Below, in pieces: positions 13,179-14,373 of a DNA stretch of 14,373 nt. The DNA is from Nitrososphaerota archaeon. Its GTDB lineage: Archaea > Thermoproteota > Nitrososphaeria > Nitrososphaerales > Nitrosopumilaceae. Each line of letters starts with the position of its first letter. The first letter of the stretch is position 1. A program made the position numbers and the translations under genes. The DNA is taken from assembly GCA_022565935.1 (NCBI GenBank), contig JADFJY010000018.1, forward strand, positions 1 to 14,373, given 5' to 3'. The notes under the pieces were generated by a model. It did no database searches. It was given only the letters and a program-made list of their open reading frames with translations, and was not told the origin of the DNA.

Positions 13179-14320
13179 TAACTTTTCTTTATTGTTTCAT
13201 TTAGTTCTTCACTAAGACTCAGCTTTTCTCTAATTGGGGAAATTATTTTCACCAAATAACTTCCGACTGTTTGTTTCAAATCACCTGGATGTAATTTCTT
13301 TTCCACAAAGTCTTTTTCTAATTGATTATAATCTGTATATGATATATTTCCACCAAATTTTTCAGGCCTTTCAACTTTCATTTCATTAAACTCATGAAAA
13401 ATTACTGTTCTTGCAATCTCTAATAGTGGATTATTCTGAATATTTGCTTCTTCACACCATGCTTTGCTAATCTTTTTCTTTATTTCATCATCTGTATTAT
13501 GAATAAAGACACCTGAATTTGGATCTGACTTGCTCATTTTTCCAATAATTATTTTGGTATGTGTCCCTTTATGTCCACATTTTGGACAAGGAGGTTTTTC
13601 TTCTGGTCCATATTCACGACCACATTCATCACATTCAATTGTTAATTTTTCAACAAATTTTTCTTCTTCAGGACGTTTTAGTCCTGGTAAAAGCCCATGA
13701 TGAACAGCAACTGGAACCTTCCATTTCATTTTTGGAAAAATCTCTCTTACTAACATGTGAATTTTTCTTTGGTCCATTCCTGAATGTACAATGTCCAAGT
13801 CAAGTGAATGAATATCAACTGCTTGCATTGGAGGATAAAGTAATTTTGCAAGATCAATTTTCGATTCATCTTCTGTTCTTCCCATAATAGTTAGAGTACG
13901 CATAGTGCGTTTCAGTGACATATGTTTAGTGAATTCAACAAATTCTCTCCAGTATTCTTTTCTTGAATCATAAAGTTCAGAACCAAGAACAATATTTACT
14001 CCTGGACATACAAGTTTGAAAGCATCTGCATAATATTTTGAGACTTTTGTAATAACATCCCAATCTCCTCCTAGTTTATCATTAATCAGAGTATGCCAAT
14101 CTGCAAGAAATACAGTACAGTTTACTCCAGCTTTCATAAAATCATTAATTTTGAAACCAGTGCTGATTAAACTACCAAGATGTAAGAAACCAGAAATTTC
14201 TAAACCAATGTAATGTTTTGGTGAAGAATTTGTCTTGAATAATTCGATTAACTCATCACGTGTTACTACTTCTTCAGTTGGTGGTCTTTCAATCAAATCT
14301 ACTTTTTCTAAAATATCCAA
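13175..14320 (-). CDS. tyrS: Tyrosyl-tRNA synthetase with a zinc-ribbon insertion
   Basis: A 381-residue archaeal/eukaryotic-type class I synthetase that charges tRNA-Tyr. The signature HIGH appears as HLGS (47-50) and KMSKS is at 261-265. Tyrosine-pocket residues seen in Methanocaldococcus TyrRS are kept: Y37 in YIGLE, Y162 and Q166 in YPPMQ, D169, and Q184 in GMDQRKIHML. This separates it from TrpRS. The usual core is interrupted: between LLPGL (210-214) and KMSKS there are about 40 extra residues with CDEC (C230, C233) and CPKC (C245, C248), a complete four-cysteine zinc ribbon. Methanocaldococcus TyrRS has only a few residues there. The C-terminal part with PEKFGGN (319-325) and HPGDLK (344-349) is standard. 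The start is TTG; the TATA box CTTTATAGGC lies about 30 nt upstream. Its 3' end overlaps cbiH by 4 bp. Confidence 0.96.
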   Translation of the reverse strand: MDILEKVDLIERPPTEEVVTRDELIELFKTNSSPKHYIGLEISGFLHLGSLISTGFKINDFMKAGVNCTVFLADWHTLINDKLGGDWDVITKVSKYYADAFKLVCPGVNIVLGSELYDSRKEYWREFVEFTKHMSLKRTMRTLTIMGRTEDESKIDLAKLLYPPMQAVDIHSLDLDIVHSGMDQRKIHMLVREIFPKMKWKVPVAVHHGLLPGLKRPEEEKFVEKLTIECDECGREYGPEEKPPCPKCGHKGTHTKIIIGKMSKSDPNSGVFIHNTDDEIKKKISKAWCEEANIQNNPLLEIARTVIFHEFNEMKVERPEKFGGNISYTDYNQLEKDFVEKKLHPGDLKQTVGSYLVKIISPIREKLSLSEELNETIKKSY

Positions 14321-14344
14321 ATCAAAACAACTTTTAAGATCTAA

Positions 14345-14354
14345 GCCTATAAAG
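14345..14354 (-). promoter_or_regulatory. TATA box of tyrS
   Basis: CTTTATAGGC on the minus strand is centred about 30 nt before the TTG at 14320. The frame upstream of that TTG has no ATG or GTG start before a TAG, so box and start agree. Confidence 0.45.
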
Positions 14355-14373
14355 TTATTCTAAACAATTTTAA

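Noticed and set aside
13561..13887. Plus-strand open frame of 108 codons
   Set aside because: It is the reverse strand of conserved TyrRS sequence; the His/Leu/Gln-rich translation is typical of a shadow frame.
14321..14373. Possible tRNA or further gene at the right edge
   Set aside because: No cloverleaf or coding frame is visible; the stretch is AT-rich and holds only the tyrS promoter.

Overview
The window looks like chromosomal DNA of an ammonia-oxidising archaeon of the Nitrosopumilus type (Nitrososphaerota). The basis is strong A+T bias, archaeal information-processing proteins (Rpo11, transcription factor S, PCNA, archaeal-type TyrRS), a cobalamin-synthesis gene, many TTG/GTG starts, and TATA-like boxes about 23-31 nt before start codons, which implies mostly leaderless mRNAs. 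This placement is inference from protein style, not from a search. I see no mobile element, CRISPR array, tRNA or rRNA, and no gene-free stretch longer than 300 bases.

Layout. 1-587 (minus, runs off the left edge): a membrane protein with three predicted helices, possibly the N-terminus of an MscS-type channel. 730-3313 (plus): a KamA-like radical SAM/PLP protein, then a J-domain protein with a beta-repeat tail. 3381-4391 (minus): a dicluster ferredoxin and a RecA/RadB-like protein without a Walker A motif. 4415-5566 (plus): a class V PLP enzyme resembling cysteine desulfurases but without the catalytic-cysteine loop; it meets a stand-alone RAM (Lrp/AsnC ligand-binding) protein tail to tail. 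5894-7085 (plus): a cyclase-family metal hydrolase and a DUSP23-like phosphatase. 7087-7963 (minus): two tandem paralogous proteins of 48 and 50 residues, worked out by hand from the sequence, and a 178-residue protein of unknown function. 8016-9394 (plus): rpo11, tfs and pcn, an information-processing cluster. 9430-13178 (plus): aspartate kinase, a secreted protein with a duplicated domain, and CbiH. 13175-14320 (minus): TyrRS with an inserted zinc ribbon.

The well-understood core (rpo11-tfs-pcn, aspartate kinase, cbiH, tyrS) is housekeeping. The left half is less ordinary. Several proteins keep a recognisable fold but have lost or changed a signature catalytic or partner-binding residue: HAD for HPD in the J domain, no Walker A in the RecA-like protein, no Cys loop in the desulfurase homologue, and no lysine-pocket acids in the KamA homologue. 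These are candidates for repurposed functions. The least explained unit is the minus-strand block 7087-7963.
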